64,000 bases of DNA from the NCBI RefSeq assembly GCF_016802725.1, contig NC_052664.1:29343275-29407274 (forward strand), written 5' to 3'. A program made the translations under genes and the position numbers. This document shows, piece by piece, positions 39,001 through 49,300 of the stretch (positions are counted from its first letter, which is position 1; each line of letters opens with the position of its first letter). This DNA comes from Solenopsis invicta. Taxonomy: Eukaryota > Arthropoda > Insecta > Hymenoptera > Formicidae. Under the pieces are notes generated by a model that had not been told where the DNA came from, searched no databases, and worked only from the letters and a program-made list of their open reading frames with translations.

Positions 39001-41551
39001 TTAAATTCATCGAAATCTGTCACGTTTCTTTCACAAAACGGAATACAAGGTTAACGTCCCAGTGACTGAACACTTACTTATATCCAGAAATGATTATTAT
39101 TAATTTCAAATATTTCTTTATTATGTTATTAAAGTTCTAATTTTTAAATGTTTTAGATTATAATTAAATTTTAATATTATGGAATAATAAGCTTTCGTCC
39201 AGATATAAATATCTATGAATAACACTTTAATATTTAATATTTTATAGTTTATATATTTTTTATTAAGAAAATATTAAAAATATAATAAGTATGTTTCGAC
39301 TAGTAACCTATTTTTGTTTGGGAAGAGTAATTTTTACATATCAAATTTATCTAAAATTAAAAAATTCATAAGAGTCATTAAAGTAAGCAATTTATATATT
39401 AGTAAAGAATAAAGAGAATAAATAGTAGTAACAGTAATGTTATGAACTGTTTGTAATCACAAAATTAATCTGTATAATACCTAGCGGAAAGAAGATTTGA
39501 ATCACCGTCACGTTTATTCTCAGAATTCTAAAACAGGCAGGAAGCAGCTGAACTTCTTATGAATATTTACCTAACTCTTTTCTTAACGATATTCTAAAAA
39601 TGTTAAAATAAATTTATGTTTACTTTTATACACATACAAATCGCCTAATTTTAGATTACGTTGCATCTTATGCAGTTTAAATGAAAGATTATCGCGCAAA
39701 ATACCATGGCCTAAAAATACACTATAGTACACTTACTATAGTTTTTATTATTAATGCAGTCGATATACATTCATTTCCTAATAGCCACTGAGCTGAGAAA
39801 ACGGTGTTCCAATTTAGACATCAATTACATTATCAGTTAGCACTAGACAGTATTGTTGTGTTTCAATTACATTATTAGTTGTCACTAGACAGTATTGTTA
39901 TGTTTCAAAGAAATTTTTATATTTAGATGTACGAGTATATAAAGATACAAAATATTTAAATATTTCCTATATAAACTTAAATCCCACATTTAATATAAAT
40001 TTAATATTTTAACCATCAAGACGTGATTCTTTTATCATCTAAACTACAATCTGTTGAATCTTGTTTATTTTTTTTATTTGCCACTGGTGGAAAAGCAGAG
40101 AAAAATTTTTAATAGGAAAATTATTTATTAATCTGAAAAAGGAATAAATAAAACAAAGCTAATAAAAGTCCAAAACGCAAATGAAAAAACGCACGATTAC
40201 AATAATTAATAGCGTTTATTCTTCATATATCCATAACTTTCAATGAATATTTTGACCCATTTTCAAATTATCGTAAAAAAGCATCTCTGGAACCTGCCAT
40301 AAGGTCACTAACCGGTTGTCAAATCCGTAGTATTATTCCGTTGATTAACATTCAAGCTCAAGGGCAAGGATGTAAACGTGAACATTAGATAAAAATGTCA
40401 GTCAGTAGTCTAATCAGCTGCAACGTGTTTTAGGATAAATTAAGAAAAAAATAAATGTCGTCAGAATTTAACATGCTTACTCTTCGAAGTTTAGTAACTG
40501 TCTTGCGGATTCCAAGGACGTTTTTCTACGATAACTTGTAATGCTGATGATGACTCTAAAAAGAGTTGAAACGTTCGTTGAAAATTATAGATACATGAAA
40601 AATAAACGCTATCAATTATTGTAATCTTACGCTCTTTCATCCGCGTTTTGGACTCTTGTTAGCTCTGTTTTATTTATTATCTTTTTATTTTAATTTCAAG
40701 AGTCATTATTATTCTATTCTTCTCTATTAATTCTTAGATGATTATCAGTCAATGGAATGCCATTCAATTGTGAAGAATAGAATGACGAGCGAGTGATGTA
40801 GAAGAGCTGAGAGTTTCAAAGCTAGTCTTATATGGCTAAACAAAAATGGTATGTGACCCAATTGTTTACCGATTTTGGAATATATTACGAAAAAGTTATT
40901 GATAGCACAATAGCTTGCTTTTAGGAAAGATAGTATCCGACGGCATAACTTGTTAAACAGCTGGGTTACATACCTGCTTTTTCTTCGATTTCTATCGGTC
41001 AATTACCCAGGAAGAACCAAGCACATGTTTACGATATCCGTTCGCTCGTAATGTATCTTTTCGTAATATAGCTTTGAAATTATTAAATAGCAGTTCTACA
41101 TATCCGCTACGTTAGAATTAAAGTTTGGTAAACTTAAAAAAATGTTTACAAAATCCTACAAGAAACAGCGCTGAGATTCAGCTATATAGGGCTCATCTTA
41201 TAATTTTAATCCTCCGCAAGCAATCTGTGTTTTTTTTTTGCACGAGCGCAATTTCATTCTCAAATTTTAATTAAATTTGTCTTAATTAAACATTTTAGCA
41301 TTTTAATTAAACAATTATTTATTAATGTAGCAGAGATGTTAAAAAATAACCCTAAATTTTTAAAAAATCTAGAATACTAAAATTTAGATAACGAAAGAGA
41401 CTTAGAATGCCTACGGGGTAAGTAAAAATATGATTGCCTACGAGTTAATTATTGTTTTACGGAGTCTATCGTGGTACCGAGATTCACGGTACCTGCTCAG
41501 ACTCAAATCCGCGTGTCTGCGACTGTCGCGCAAGCACTCACCGGTCCTCAT
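16868..41551 (-). CDS. FRRS1: Ferric-chelate reductase 1 homolog (Reeler-DOMON-cytochrome b561), 12 exons
   Basis: Predicted membrane haem protein moving electrons across the membrane, probably to ferric iron; ortholog of Drosophila CG8399. Coding exons on the minus strand: 41551-41542, 32579-32257, 31437-31346, 29319-29160, 22634-22434, 21817-21722, 20906-20750, 20252-20026, 18655-18415, 18119-18007, 17658-17545 and 17008-16868. All splice phases agree, giving 624 aa. Order: signal peptide (about 5-24), Reeler (to about 170), DOMON (about 196-345, with Met262 in DDKNMGED and His336 in YHLLLAAG as possible haem ligands), cytochrome b561 (about 366-565) with His383, His424, His455 and His491 as the expected haem-b ligands, and a last membrane helix at about 585-607. 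The first ATG gives MRTE before a second in-frame ATG at 32577; either could start the protein. Nothing is truncated. Identity is sure at family level; iron as substrate is from family knowledge. Confidence 0.93.
17009..22433. other. Introns 5-11 of the ferric reductase gene
   Basis: The stretches between the seven 3'-most exons are AT-rich and have no second gene. The largest is intron 8 (18656-20025), which consists of low-complexity A/T sequence. Intron 11 (17009-17544) and intron 7 (20253-20749) are also longer than 300 bp and unremarkable. Confidence 0.6.
23551..24682 (+). repeat. Diverged dispersed repeat, copy 2, interrupted by a nested segment
   Basis: The outer parts (about 23551-23655 and 24305-24682) match the repeat at 1681-2122 in the same order and orientation. 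The inner 650 bp or so has no counterpart there, so it looks like an insertion. Two imperfect 20-bp direct repeats of the form GTTGCG(C/T)AG(C/T)TTTTTTA lie at 23691 and 24219 within the extra segment. An inverted pair (about 23822-23870 against 23978-24020) suggests that the insert is itself a foldback or MITE-type element. Confidence 0.55.
26196..26232. repeat. (TA)n microsatellite at the left edge of the palindrome
   Basis: A run of about 18 TA units directly abuts the left end of the long palindrome. TA-rich tracts are frequent insertion targets and can pause replication. A second (TA)n is found within the right arm at about 27036-27072. Confidence 0.9.
26234..27119. mobile_element. Long near-perfect palindrome (foldback/MITE-like element) with a tandem-repeat core
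   Basis: Two arms of about 380-400 bp (26234-26613 and 26719-27119) are inverted complements with few differences, mainly TA-tract length and single indels. The spacer holds four copies of a roughly 30-bp unit. Inside the arms are transposon-like ends, CAGGGTGCGAGAAAAGTTCC at 26296 and its inverted partner ending at 27035, both flanked by TA as in Tc1/mariner-type insertions. The arms, however, continue inverted for more than 60 bp beyond those ends. No transposase is present. Because it lies in an intron of the reductase gene, the primary transcript should form a very long hairpin. Classification as a non-autonomous foldback element is inferred. Confidence 0.85.
26614..26724 (+). repeat. Tandem repeat, unit about 30 bp, roughly four copies
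   Basis: Units start at 26614, 26646, 26676 and 26706, each beginning GTTAAGGCAAG. The first is 32 bp and the next two are 30 bp and nearly identical. The last runs into the right palindrome arm. The array is the loop of the long palindrome. Confidence 0.9.
28455..28695. mobile_element. Palindromic MITE-like element (about 240 bp)
   Basis: The left arm, starting ACTGAAAAAAGAG and containing AATGCCAATTAAATGTTTG, is matched in inverse orientation by the right arm, which contains TATGTAATTGGCATT and ends near a run of T. Together they form an imperfect hairpin with an A/T-rich centre. There is no coding capacity. It is probably a non-autonomous DNA transposon in intron 4 of the reductase gene. 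Target-site duplications were not clear. Confidence 0.6.
34692..34731. repeat. (CA)n/(CG)n simple repeat
   Basis: An interrupted CA tract mixed with CG and GCA units in intron 1 of the reductase gene. Alternating purine-pyrimidine sequence of this kind can adopt Z-DNA. Confidence 0.8.
35238..35517. mobile_element. TTAA-flanked MITE-like element, possibly piggyBac-related
   Basis: The element is bounded by TTAA on both sides (35238-35241 and 35514-35517). Its ends are imperfect inverted repeats, CCCTTCGTAGTTTAAC on the left and, read inward from the right, CTCTCCGTGGCCCAAC. A TTAA target and CCC/CTC-type ends are typical of piggyBac elements. The inside (about 270 bp) is non-coding. The terminal match is only moderate, so the call is tentative. 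Confidence 0.4.
37381..37437. repeat. (CA)n-(CG)n-(CA)n compound microsatellite
   Basis: CA units, then about nine CG units, then a longer CA run. It is strictly alternating purine-pyrimidine for most of its length, inside intron 1 of the reductase gene, and is likely to be polymorphic. Confidence 0.95.
38664..38800. mobile_element. Short hairpin element (about 137 bp, 27-bp arms)
   Basis: The left arm GATTTCTCCAAAGTCGATTA continues into ACTTTAA. The right arm (about 38773-38800) is its near-perfect inverse complement, differing by a short insertion. About 85 bp lie between them. The arrangement is typical of a tiny MITE. No protein is encoded. Confidence 0.5.
39821..39904 (+). repeat. 42-bp tandem duplication (two copies)
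   Basis: The 42-bp unit beginning TCAATTACATTATCAGTTAG is repeated once, head to tail, with about four substitutions. The second copy starts at 39863. It lies in intron 1 of the reductase gene and has no coding role that I can see. Confidence 0.85.
40143..40683. mobile_element. Inverted pair of retroelement-like sequences, one with a hammerhead-like core
   Basis: The left arm (about 40143-40300) and right arm (about 40515-40683) are inverted, roughly 80-85% matching copies; shared words include ATTACAATAATT, TAGCGTTTAT and AGTCCAAAACGC. The right copy has about 24 bp that the left lacks. That block is CTGATGA (40544-40550), a short stem closed by an A loop, then GAAACG (40568-40573), resembling the conserved core of a hammerhead ribozyme. 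Such ribozymes are known in Penelope-like retroelements, so a decayed element of that kind is my best guess. The rest of a ribozyme (stem I and an exact core junction) is not convincing. Confidence 0.45.
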
Positions 41552-42100
41552 CTCCGTCGCGGGATGCAGATCCTCCACCGGACAACGTTCACCACGATGT
41601 AACACGCGCGCCAAACAAATTCGTAGGGGGCTCACGTGTGCCGCCGCGCCGGGCGGTACGATAACACACGCGCACTAATTCACGGTCCACGTCAAGACGG
41701 CGTCCATCGATCGGTGTCTCCCTCGATCGTAGTCCTCCGACGCTACCGCGGACGCGTCCTTCCGCTCAAGAGCGGACTCCGAACCTGTCCTGTACGCCTC
41801 GCGGTCGAGAGAGAAAGAGAGAGAGAGACGCTCCGAAAAACGCGCACCTGTTTTCGCCGTTTTTGAATTGCGCGCAACCAAGAGGAGTCTAGGCGAGGAC
41901 TAGCGACGAGCTGGGCTCGATCGTTCGCCGAACGTGGTTCTCGCGCGGCACTTGTTGATCCCGCAGCGGCATACTTCCGTTGACAGCGTCGAGAACCACA
42001 CCTTGCGAGAGACTGTACGAGAAATACGGACCGAGTTGAAAGGCCCTCGGCCGTGAGACCAGCTCAGGTCCGTAGTTACACGCTGGTAGTAGACATCGGC
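41542..42100 (-). promoter_or_regulatory. Probable promoter and 5' leader of the ferric reductase gene
   Basis: A GC-richer, CpG-containing stretch surrounds the first exon, whose donor reads ATGAGGACCG|GTGAGT on the minus strand. Splicing this exon to the acceptor TATAG|AGATGCC at 32579 keeps the frame open from the upstream ATG. A GA/CT-rich tract lies at about 41810-41829. The transcription start was not located; the 42100 limit marks the fall in GC content. Confidence 0.5.
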
Positions 42101-43282
42101 GATCCACGCTGCTCGACCAAAGCACTCGAGTGCTACGTAAGCATAAACCGATCGAAAGAGACGCGCGCTTATTGGCGTCTTGCACCGAGAATATTTAGCA
42201 ATCTTCGTGAGAGAGACGCTGCAAAGACAAATATACCACTCGTAGGAAGAGGAAAGAGCTTCTCTAGAAATAATTTATTGTATTTTGTAAAGCTTTTTTT
42301 GTTATTAAAGACGTACCGGTTTCTCTTTTTCGCTTTGATAGGTATGTATTTATAACTATCAAAGAGATGGATATCTCTGGAATACTGATTAATTAATAAG
42401 ATTCTGTTTGCATTCTTTGTGTTTCCTTGCAACTTTGTTCTTTACCCTTCGATGCCTGAGAGTATATTATTTTATTGTGTTCCAAATACAGAAATAGCTG
42501 GTTAAAAAACCACCGGGTCTTGAGCTAGATATTCTTATGTAGATTATGTATGTGCATATAAATTAATCAACATTTAGCAGTAAAAGAATTAAATAAGAGA
42601 TTCTATGTATTCTCTGAATAAAAGAATACACTACAAATATAACATCTTTAAATTATATATTACAACCTATAAATATTATATTGCATGAATGTCTGTTACT
42701 CATAGGTGTCTCATACTGATTGAAATATTTTAATAATCTATACTTTTTTACATTGAGAAAAACAACGATTTAAAAAATTGTAATAAATATTTATTTAAAT
42801 ACTTGCAATGAAATATTTAATTACGGTACATAAATGTTTATTTAAAAAAAAAGATAATTAAATTACATTGGTGATTCTTATACTAAATAAATATTGCATT
42901 GAAATATTCAAACAAATGGTCATTAAAATTTAATAATTTTTTTTTTCTGATGCACAAACAATTTCTTTATTCTATTAATTTTCTACGTATACTTAAAATT
43001 GTTTATGTCGTTCGTCATATAATTACATGATGCTGTTTTTTAGTCATAGATTTTCCGTTTTTATTTCGAACTTCTATAAGAATTATTGAAATGTTTTTTT
43101 TTTGTCCAACGTTATTCATCCCAGTCTTGTTTTAAACACCTGCTTTAAGCCGGCACTGAATCGTGTCAAGAGAGAGGGACTAACGACTATGCCACCAAAA
43201 CGGTACGACGCGGCGTACCGTACGTTCACCATTCGTCGTTCATCTCAGTTTTATCAATACGTATTTTCCATCTCTCTTGCAT

Positions 43283-43317
<35 letters not shown>

Positions 43318-43322
43318 CTCTT
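43283..43322. repeat. (CT)n microsatellite
   Basis: About 13 CT units followed by CTAT/CTCT variants in intergenic DNA. Confidence 0.9.
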
Positions 43323-43745
43323 GTACACGGCCAATGTCTCTACACTTGTCGACCACATGTGTAAAGAAAAACAAAATACTTAAACAATATTGGCGCATCG
43401 ATTTCTTGAATTATTAGCGGAATGTTGAGTATAAATTATTTTTCCTCTTAAACTTACTCAATAATATTTACAAAATTGAATAATTGATAGTTTCAATAGT
43501 TTCTTTTATCATATTATATGTATACGATTTATCTGCGTCGTGATCGTCATCCCGGATAAACATACTTCGCGTTAGTGCGTGCTTTACATCGTAAATGAAC
43601 GGTAAATGAAGTCTTGTATTAGTGTCACGAAAGTATAACGTGCACAACATTTAATTCTTGATTTTCCTCAGCGGCGTGACGCGAGATAAAGTTGAGCTTT
43701 AAAATGTGCTTTCTCAACGCGTATATTAATTCGCGGCCGGGAGAT

Positions 43746-43778
43746 TTAAGCGCGCGCGAAAAAGATCGCGCGGCTTAA
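43746..43778. other. GC-rich stem-loop with clustered CTTAACG words
   Basis: TTAAGCGCGCGCGA and TCGCGCGGCTTAA form a 13-bp stem with one bulged base and an AAAAGA loop. The word CTTAACG recurs three times within about 60 bp, starting at the right arm of the stem. It lies in a short GC-rich block between the divergent reductase and DUF4804 genes. No function can be assigned from sequence alone. Confidence 0.5.
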
Positions 43779-45360
43779 CGAGGGACTCCTTAACGCGATT
43801 GGGATGCCGCGGAGAGAAATTGCTAATGCGCTTAACGAGACGATTAGAGAATATCCCGTGCACTTTGTGCAGGTATGCGGTTTACTTTTACCGAACGATG
43901 TAAATTGATAAAACCGGTTCTCCCGGCTAGTGTTACGCTCCAAGATGTACCGCTTACCTACCTGCGTATCGCGGTTAGGCATTACTTTATCGACCCTTCG
44001 TCACTAAATTAGCAAACGTCAAACTTACAAACTTTTATCTCGTCCTTTAATTAATATCCGTCCGTAAAAGATGTGTTCATAACAATCTTTTAAAAATCTG
44101 TTTATCTCAATGTATTACTATCTGTGCAAAAATATTCTTTTTTGTTATTAATTTTTATTGTTCTTAACATACGATTCTTTGACAATTAATGTTGCTCATT
44201 ATTTATTTATTATTTTTTTATAGTACATTGAACTTATTTTCAAACAATCCATATTTTTATGAAATTTATAATTAGTCTTTAAATATAATTTAACAAATAT
44301 ATTCAAATGTGATTTTCAAACGACTTTTGTGTGATTGATTAATTTTTTATGGAAAAAATGATAAAATTATTACGCTGCTCTATTGTTATCCGTGATTTCT
44401 TTATCTTTGCACAAAGAAATTACCGTTTGCTCCTCCAGTCCACAGTTCTTGCGATGTTCTACAGAGGTCGACTATTTACACAATTCTTCACTTCCCAGCA
44501 TTTTACATTTTTATCCATTCATTTATCTATTAAATTTTATCATTTAAAAATTATGCAAACTTGTTACTTATTCTTTCGTACAACAATATATTTTTATTCT
44601 TTGCGATGAATTATAATATATTTTATGTTAAATGTTTATTTTCCAAAGGAAGAGAAATTAAAACTTTTGTAAGAATATCTTTGATTTTGCAATTGTTGAT
44701 TCGTAAAAATTGGGGAAAATCCAGAACATTGCAAAATGTTGCATCAGGTTGTTTTCAAATAAATGACTCACAATCAATGAATGAGGAACATGGATGTATT
44801 AAGGTAATGGATTTCAAAAAGTACATCCCACAGACAATGTCAAAATAGAAACAAAATTTATTCATAAATGTGATATGTTATATTTTTTCTGTATATTTAA
44901 ATTTTATTATTTAATATTATTATTATAAATAATACATGTATCTTTTAGTTAATGCTAAAGTTAGATATTTATTCCGAATGCCAAACGTTTCGATCACGGC
45001 CCTGGTGGCTTGGATCGATATGAGTGATACTAACCTGTTTTCCCGTTCTCCAGTCACCAGTTGTCCACTGTAGCATCAGCGTGCGTAAAACATATTGGCG
45101 TCGCGAACGTACGAAAATAATTTCTGGAGTTGAAATATTTTCTGGAGTTAAATTTTTTAAATAATGGTATGTATTACATTTTTTTAATAATAATATGTAC
45201 ACGTGTGCAACTGCATTTACGCATGCGTATATGTATGTCATGTGTTCACAGTGCCGTATGAAAAGTATGTTGCATTACCATCAGAAATAGGAAATGCAAG
45301 TAAACCATTGGGAGCTGCATACAATAAATGAAATAAAGGGAACAAAGATTAGGAAATAAG

Positions 45361-45398
45361 ATTTAATATAATTTAATATAATTTAATATAATTTAATT
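45361..45398 (+). repeat. 10-bp AT tandem repeat
   Basis: The unit ATTTAATATA is repeated exactly three times plus a partial fourth copy. Confidence 0.9.
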
Positions 45399-46326
45399 AA
45401 AAGACGTGTCCTATATGAAACGCAGAATGCAGACCGCAGGTCATAAGTGCGGACGCGATAACGGTATCGAAAGTCGTTAATGTTATTGTTGCGGTTTTGT
45501 TTGACTCGCGTTTGCAATCTGAGATTTGCGTTCTGCATCTTACGTAAAACGACACGTACGGAACGTTTCTTATTTAACATATTGAATTATCCCGTATGAA
45601 AAGGAATTATTAAGATCTTTTCATATGTCTAATAGTTATTATTCAAATTGATTGATGAACACCGTCTAGATTGGTACACACTGTGCATTGTCTAAAATTT
45701 TAATTTCTGGAACCCGCAAATAAAATATTAAAAAAAAAAATTGTTTGGATTCTGCGAGCAAAACGTTTTGAAAAATAATTTGACGGCTGATATCAAACAG
45801 ATCAGCCGAGCAACGATCTAAAAATATTACTAAAGGAACTTTGACTACTGCCACAAATAGCCTACTTCTTTTTCGATCTCTTCCGTCTTTTCGCGAAAGA
45901 ATGCGCGAAGGAATCTCGTGAATCTGCGCGTGCACTACGCCGCGGGCGCGCATGTGCGTCTAAAGAGCGGCGGACCAGGTTCTCTCTTAGATGTATCGTT
46001 TAGTGCGAGAATAATACATGTAGAAGATATTACCTGTGTTCGCCGACGTGGCCGTTTCAGAGTAAAAAATCGCAAAACGTGACTCACTAGTCGCTATTAC
46101 GCCAAATCGCGACCGGTTGCATCAAATAAGTTCGATTCGTAGACTTCCTTTTCACTTACGTATATAATCGCATAATTCGTGTGCATTTACATGTGTCTTT
46201 GCAGTTTTAAGTAGAAAGAAAGTGTAATATTATATCTCGTAACGGATAGACAAGAAGGAAAAAAGAAAAAAAGGAAGAAGATAAAGGGAATTTTTTGCAC
46301 AATTTGTTGCCAATTAAACCTTGAAC

Positions 46327-49300
46327 ATGTCATTGTTTGCCTGTTGCGTCCGTCAGGTGAGTCATTGTTTATCAACACTATTATGGTAAAAATATGCACA
46401 AATTCAAATAATTGTTTTCCTGTTCGACATAATAGACAGAACTTTTCAATTGCGCGCGATTTGTCAGTCGCGATCGCGCGCATGCTAATCACACAACGCC
46501 TACGAGTTTACTAAGTTAATATTTTCTGTTTTTAATAACAGTTTTATTGTAAAATAATATATAACAATTATAGACAAATAATTTTGCTTTTATTATTTAT
46601 TATTTATTACTATTTACTCATGTATTTAATGATTTTATTATTTATACAAAATTTGCATTCTTGACTAAAAAAAGTAATTTTGCACTTTTACTATAATTTA
46701 TTTTATTTTACTTTTGTTTCGTTTTACCGTTTTTATATTATCTATTGAACTTTTTTGTATGTTTTTTTTATAACTAATATATAATTCATTTTTTTAATTT
46801 TATTTTTTTGTAAATATATATGAAATACTTTATAGCACTAGTATCTAAACAAATAATTGTCTATAAAAATAATAGTGATTACTTTTTATTTCAAAATTTT
46901 AATTTATTAATTTTTTAAATATTTTTAAAATGTATTTATATTTTAATGACGTTGGTAATACTTTTTTTTTTTAAATTCTGTCAGTCGGATAATCGTCAAT
47001 CGATTAAAGCATTTTCTGAATATGTTAGTGTGTGATGTAATTTATTACATAGTTTTTAATTAGAAAAAAATTGTAAATTAATTAACATATAAATTTTTTA
47101 AATAGACAATGAACTTTACCAATATGTATATATTTGTGTAAAATTATTAACCGACATAAACGACGGAAAATGTAGATTACATATAAATACATTACGCAAG
47201 CTTATTAATATACGCACAAGACGTTATCATATTTTTTTTTGTATAAAAATGCTAACTGTTGCCAGTAAAAACAATAGCATTGAAATTGTTTTACAATGCA
47301 AAATAGTCTGAATTCTCCTCGCTCACCCCTATCGTTCAGGTGGCAAAATCGGTAAATAGAAAAATGAAGTAAACTGTAGAGCTGCCACAGGCACCAATGC
47401 ACGTGCGTGCGTGTTGCATGTGTATTCATATGCATGTGTGTAACCATATGTATAGGCAATATGTGCTCGCGCTCACGAAGAGAGTGAACGTCAAGCCGCT
47501 CGCTAGGATGAACAGATACATTTTACGCTATTTAACGGCTTTCATGCTCAAGTGTCAAAGCGACTGGCGGCCTTGCTGTAATCAGCGGGGGGTTGTATTA
47601 ATAGAACAGCGATTCACTGTTTTGCAAAATTTTTCTTAGAATCGATTTCGTAGCCCTTTACTTCACCGTTGTGTCCGTATACGTGCGCGAGCCACGAAGT
47701 TGTTAAATATCATCGCAAAACCGACTGGCAGTTTACTCACTTGTATTTTTTATATCTTTTAGCAAAAGTTCTTGATTATGCAATATACGCAACTACTTAC
47801 TTCCTCATTTATTTTTTCAATGTACTCATCAAAATTTCCGTGAATAACACATGCAGGAAGTAAAGTTTATTTTTGCAATAATACTCTTAAGGAAATACTA
47901 TGTTTACTACGCAATTTGTCTCAATGGAAATTGGATCTTCTATTCAATTCCAAAATAATACATTTTTTTTTCGAGAAATTTGTAAATTTGAAAATTCAGA
48001 AAACGGTGATTTTTTCTTTTTCTATTTCGAGAGTCAGTTCGCATATCTTCGCGTCCTTTCACAGAATAATCGAAGAGCTGCGGAAGAGGCACATCAGCAG
48101 ATGCTAGCGAGAGATCCTCCGGAGATCTCATGGGAGAACACACTGGGCTCGCCCAACGGCGTGCCCTTCGACGATGACACAAAGGAGCTGCTAAGGAAGT
48201 GCCTCGACGTCTCCGTGCCGCCACCAACCAGCGTGGCGGAGTTAATCAAACGAAGTAATGCGTTCCCCGTGAAGTTTCCAATTAATACCGTAAGATGCAC
48301 CGCTTTGAAGGACAGGGGAATCAGCTCGGATACTATCGAGGTTTGCATAAGCGAGTTGTTTGCGATGAGTAAATATAGTCCAACAAAAGGGGCATTTAAT
48401 TGTCTGTCCCCTGTCTGTTCTTTAATTATAATACTAATTATAATACTTAATTATAATACTAATATTTTCATTTTTAATAATGCAATTTTTTTTAATATTT
48501 ATAAAATTTACTTTTTCTCTTGATATTAAATATGTAATATTTCTTTTAATAATTCGCTTAAATATTTAAGAAATATTTAATCAAATATTTAAAAAATAGA
48601 GGGATCGAGGTAATAGTTGAAAATTCAATTATTGAAATTTGTCTGTTTTTTAACTCATTCTATATAGCTTAAAACATAAATTTTTACTCAAGTCTGACGT
48701 AGTTCTTTATCTTTTTTTATGACATTTTAACTAATTTGATCAATTTGTGATAATCTCTAACATCTTCCAGTTAAACGCAAACTCGGTATATCCGCTGATA
48801 CACGAAGCGATGTTGCCCTTGATTGCTCGATGGCTAAAACATAAACGGTTATATGGTAGCGCTATTGAGAAAGTTATGTACGCGGAGATGGATCTCATTC
48901 AATTCATCCATCGCTTATTAGATAAGAGGGCGGCTTCCTTCTGTGGTCCCAACGATCGATGGAAATTACTTGATAACAAGAGTGGTTTCGATGGATGGGA
49001 AAGTGTCGGTACTGATCACGAGAAGGAACCTTTGGTAAGTACTTGACGTCATTTTGCTAATCATAAAAAACAACTATAATGATTGGATTATTCAAGTAAA
49101 ATAAAAAATAATTTAGGATAGTAATAAAATTAAGAATAAAATTTAATATAGGTGATACGGAATAAAATTGTTTTAATATATGTATTAGTTTATTTTTTAA
49201 TTTTCAAATTTCTTTGTACAATAATACAAGTAATACCGAAATAAATTGGTTCTAAATAAAAACTTTGAATAAATAAACAATTTCAAGCAAGGTAAAAATA

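Larger units (their letters stand above)
32580..41541. other. Intron 1 of the ferric reductase gene (about 9 kb) with several repeats
   Basis: This long first intron separates the promoter-proximal exon from the signal-peptide exon. It carries a TTAA-flanked element (35238-35517), CA/CG microsatellites (34692-34731 and 37381-37437), a short hairpin element (38664-38800), a 42-bp tandem duplication (39821-39904) and an inverted repeat pair (40143-40683). Somewhat GC-richer stretches at about 33630-33930 and 37690-38000 have frames without recognisable domains and could be intronic regulatory DNA. No nested gene was identified. Confidence 0.55.
42101..46326. other. Intergenic region between divergent genes (reductase, minus; DUF4804 gene, plus)
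   Basis: No exon could be supported here. It includes a CT microsatellite (43283-43322), a GC-rich hairpin with nearby CTTAACG words (43746-43835), a short AT tandem repeat (45361-45398) and a mildly GC-rich stretch at about 45880-46060 that may belong to the promoter of the plus-strand gene. A plus-strand frame at about 44561-44848 ends in a hydrophilic tail but has no recognised domain. Confidence 0.5.

Noticed and set aside
44561..44848. 95-codon plus-strand frame ending in a hydrophilic tail
   Set aside because: No recognisable domain and no splice partner, and it lies in low-complexity A/T sequence.
47900..48064. N-terminal extension of the frame that enters DUF4804 exon 2
   Set aside because: The segment is Phe/Asn-rich, A/T-driven sequence ending in a good acceptor (TTTCACAG), so it is intron. 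The 46327 exon gives a better start.
48341..48523. Continuation of the open frame beyond exon 2 of the DUF4804 gene
   Set aside because: A donor at 48340 and in-phase continuation at 48771 restore the family pattern; the extension is hydrophobic A/T-rich translation of intron.
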